Positions 6,817-10,166 of a DNA stretch of 10,166 nucleotides are shown here, in pieces. Below the pieces are notes generated by a model that was not told the DNA's origin, did not search any database, and saw only the letters and a list, made by a program, of their open reading frames with translations. Every line of letters starts with the position of its first letter. Position 1 is the stretch's first letter. A program made the position numbers and the translations under genes. The DNA is from Heterostelium multicystogenum (taxonomy: Eukaryota > Evosea > Eumycetozoa > Acytosteliales > Acytosteliaceae), in NCBI GenBank assembly GCA_003667245.1, contig RCNN01000522.1:1-10166 (forward strand), written 5' to 3'.

Positions 6817-9800
6817 TTGTCCAACGTAACGCCGCCAACTCCCCTGCGCGCCGCTCATATAGCGCCGGGAGCGCCCCTGCACGGAACCCTGAAGGGCGCA
6901 TTGGCGACGCTGGTCCTGTTGCTGCTCGCGTTATTGTTCTGGCAACTGCTGGACCAGTTGCAGCAAAACCAGAAAAACCAGCAGCAATACACCATCGACT
7001 ACAGCGCCGACCTGGCCGAACAGATCAGCCTGAACATGGCCCTCAGTGCGCAGATTGCGCTGAACCTGCTGCCGATCGTCGAACCGCCGCGGGACGCCGA
7101 ACAGCAACAAATCCTGATGCGCACCTTGCAACGCTCCTTGCCGGAGTTGCGCAGCGTCGCCCTGCTCGCCCCCAGCGGCGCGATGATCAGTGACAGCGCC
7201 AGCGACAGCCAGGACAGCGCCTGGCTCGAAGAACTGGTCAAGCGCAGCCACGCCCAGTCCTATTACCTGAGCAACAACAACGACGGCACCGTCATCTACC
7301 TGCTGCTGCACCAGCCCAGCGGCGGCACCAAGATGTACTGGGCCTTGCGCCTGGCCCCCAATTACCTGGCCAACCTGACCCGCCAGGATGGCCAGGGCCA
7401 GCGCCCGATGTGGGTCATCGAAAACCGCCTCAACCACCGGGTGGTCAGCCGTGACAGCGGGATGCCGGCCCAATGGGCCACCGCGTTGACCCCGGACGAA
7501 TTGAACAAAAGTGTACTGGTCACGCCCCTGAGCAAGAGCGACTGGCAACTGCGCGGCCTGTTCGACCGCGCCGCCGTGCTGGAGCAACTGCTGCCAGCCT
7601 TTATCGGCAAATGCCTGTTGGGCCTGGCCTTCTCGCTGATCCCGGTGATCGTGCTGCTGAACATGCGCCGCCGCCAGCGCCAGGTGCACGAGGGCCGCCG
7701 GCGCTACCAGGATATTTTCGAAGGCACCGGCGTGGCGCTGTGCGTGCTCGACCTGTCGGGCCTGCGCGCGTTCTTCGATAGAGCCCGACTGCAAACCCGC
7801 GAGCAGTTGCAACAGTTGCTGCAAGACAACCCGGAACAGCGCCAGCAACTGCTCAAGGAACTGCGCATCACCGAGGTCAACCAGGTGGCGGTGCGCCTGC
7901 TGAATGTCGCTTCTTGCGAGCAAGCCTGGGAGCGCCTGATCGACGCCTGTCCGTCGAGCCCGACCGCCATCGGCAACCAGGTGATCGACGCGGTGCTGAC
8001 CCAGCAGAAGCAGCTTGAACTGGAAATCCAGCTCAGCGATATCGAAGGCAACGACCAATACCTGTGGCTGGTGATGCGCCTGCCGGAACAACAGGACGAC
8101 TTCAAGGCCGTGATCCTGAGCATCAGCGACATCACCAGCCGCAAGCTGATCGAGTTGTCACTGGTAGAGCGCGAGAGTTTCTGGTCGGACGTGGTGCGCA
8201 CCGTGCCCGATCACCTGTATGTGCAGGACGTGATCAGCCAGCGGATGATTTTCAGCAACCACCACCTGGGCCACACCCTGGGCTACAACAAGCCCGAGCT
8301 GCAGCAGATGGGCGAGTACTTCTGGGAGAATCCTGCTGCACCCCGAAGACGCCGAGCGTTACCACGACCTGCGCCTGCAACAGCGCCAGGCCGGCTACCT
8401 GAGCCAGTTGCAGTGCCAGTTGCGCTTTCGCCACCGCAACAACCAATGGCGGCGCTTCGACATCCGCGAACAGGCCCTGGCCCGTGACAAGACTGACCAG
8501 GTGACGCGCATCATCGGCGTGGCCAAGGACATCACCGACCAGATCGAAGCCAGTGAATCCCTGCGTGACAGCGAACAGCGCTACCGCATGCTGGCGGAAA
8601 GCATCAGCGACGTAATCTTCTCCACCGACAGCAAGCTGGCCCTCAACTACGTCAGCCCTTCGGTGAACGCGGTGCTGGGCTATGACGTCGACTGGATCTT
8701 CGAAAACGGCTGGCAATCGACCATCGCCAACCCGCAGCAACTGACCGGTATCTACTCCCTGGTGGAGCAAGTCAGCCGCGCCCTGGACCAACCCGAATCC
8801 CTCGCGGCCTTGCGCAACGACGTGCAGACCCAGCTGTTCCTGTTCGACTGCCTGCGGGCCGACGGGCGCAAGATCCCCATCGAACTGCGCCTGGTGCTGG
8901 TGTGGGACGAACACGGCGCGTTCGAGGGCATCCTTGGCGTGGGTCGCGATATCAGCCAGCAGCGCCGTGCGGAAAAAGACCTGCGCATGGCGGCCACGGT
9001 ATTCGAACACTCCACCTCGGCGATCCTGATCACCGACCCGGCCGGCTACATCGTGCAGGCCAACGAGGCGTTCAGCCGGGTCAGCGGTTATGCGGTGGCG
9101 GACGTGCTCGACCAGTTGCCGAACATGCTCACCGTCGACGAACAGCAGGAAGCCCACCTGCGCTACGTGCTCAAGCAATTGCACCAGCACAGCACCTGGG
9201 AAGGCGAAGTGTGGCTCAAGCGCCGCAACGGCGAGCATTACCCGGCCTGGGTCGGAATTACTGCCGTGTTCGATGACGAAGGCGACCTGGCCAGCTACGT
9301 GTGTTTCTTCAGTGACATCAGCGAACGCAAGGCCAGCGAGCAGCGCATCCACCGCCTGGCCTACTACGACGCCCTGACCCACCTGCCCAACCGCACGCTG
9401 TTCCAGGACCGCCTGCACACCGCGCTGCAATCGGCGGAACGGCAGAAGTCGTGGGTGGTGTTGATGTTCCTCGACCTAGACCGCTTCAAGCCGATCAACG
9501 ACTCCCTGGGCCACGCCGCCGGCGACCGCATGCTCAAGGAAATGGCCACCCGCCTGCTGGGCTGCGTCGCCGAAGACGACACCGTGGCGCGCATGGGTGG
9601 CGACGAGTTCACCTTGCTGCTGCAACCGCGGGTCAACCGTGAGATGGCGCTGAACCGGGCGATTCACGTGGCCGAGCAGATTCTGGCCAGCCTGGTGAAG
9701 CCGTTCGTGCTGGAGGGCCGCGAGTTCTTCGTCACCGCCAGTATCGGCATCGCCCTGAGCCCGCAGGACGGCAACGAACTCAGCCAGTTGATGAAAAACG

Positions 9801-10166
9801 CCGACACGGCGATGTACCACGCCAAGGAGCGGGGCAAGAACAACTTCCAGTTCTACCAGGCCGACATGAACGCCAGCGCCCTGGAACGCCTGGAGCTGGA
9901 AAGCGACCTGCGCCACGCCCTGGAACAGAACGAATTCGTGCTGTATTACCAGCCGCAGTTCAGCGGCGACGGCAAACGTTTGACCGGCGCCGAAGCCCTG
10001 CTGCGCTGGCGCCATCCGCGTCGCGGGCTAGTGCCGCCGGGGGACTTCATCCCGGTGTTGGAGGAGTTGGGGCTGGTGGTGGACGTGGGTGACTGGGTGA
10101 TCAGCGAAGCCTGCCGCCAACTCAAGACCTGGCACCAGAACAAGGTGCGGGTACCCAAGGTCTCGG
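6817..10166 (+). CDS. morA: membrane PAS-GGDEF-EAL c-di-GMP regulator, MorA-like (3' end outside the window)
   Basis: The start is TTG 6817 with AGGA 8 bases upstream; no better ATG or GTG is near. About 1,116 residues are visible. Order: transmembrane helix about 28-46 (GALATLVLLLLALLFW), a periplasmic sensor region about 50-260, a second helix about 262-282, an Arg-rich stop-transfer, then three to four PAS/PAC units (about 296-830), GGDEF (motif GGDEF at 927-931, preceded by DLDRFKPINDSLGH), and the start of an EAL domain (GAEALLRWRHP, Glu about 1059). The cyclase signature is intact and the EAL glutamate is present, but the rest of the phosphodiesterase site lies beyond the window. The position of the inhibitory I-site reads A-E-D-D rather than R-x-x-D. 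One extra C at 8332-8333 breaks the frame within the second PAS unit; the reading frame is open from there to the window end. MorA makes and degrades c-di-GMP to control flagella and biofilm. The name rests on domain order and the remembered gdhA-ettA-morA neighbourhood. Confidence 0.8.

Noticed and set aside
6931..9430. Long minus-strand open frames across the morA-like gene
   Set aside because: They are composition shadows of the GC-rich coding strand; the plus strand carries PAS, GGDEF and EAL motifs in order.

Overview
The window looks like chromosomal DNA of a fluorescent-group Pseudomonas. The evidence is the high-GC coding style, REP-type palindromes typical of that group, recognisable gdhA and ettA genes, and a large PAS-GGDEF-EAL protein that matches MorA. 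I recall the same neighbourhood (gdhA, an ettA-like ATPase, morA) from P. aeruginosa PAO1, but could not check it here.

Layout: 1-373 is a REP pair and an AT-rich promoter region. 374-1464 (+) is a solitary HsdR-N-like PD-(D/E)xK nuclease gene, heavily frameshifted. 1478-1524 is another REP element. 1533-1831 (-) is a small DUF3077-type gene that is only visible when frames are joined; a leader rich in hairpins (1832-2069, minus strand) precedes it. 2260-2615 (+) is a small lipoprotein. 2686-3182 (+) is a GreA/GreB-like factor, convergent with and overlapping by 4 bases gdhA (3179-4516, -). 4517-4864 holds the gdhA upstream region, a REP inverted pair and the ettA terminator. 4865-6530 (-) is ettA. 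6531-6816 is a divergent regulatory region with a perfect Anr/FNR-type site. 6817-10166 (+) is a morA-like gene cut by the window end.

The dominant oddity is that every gene carries at least one apparent single-base insertion or deletion. I count about 20, most of them in runs of identical bases, and about 16 of them lie in the first 3.1 kb. Each gene returns to a whole number of codons and a normal family length when the indels are counted. Conserved housekeeping genes (gdhA, ettA) are affected too, so sequencing or assembly error is a better explanation than gene decay for most of them. The nuclease, with nine, is the only one where real decay is a serious alternative.

Functionally, gdhA assimilates ammonium, ettA tunes translation to energy state, and morA sets c-di-GMP for the motile/sessile switch. 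They are neighbours rather than one operon. The left third is accessory in character (orphan nuclease, DUF3077, REPs, lower GC).
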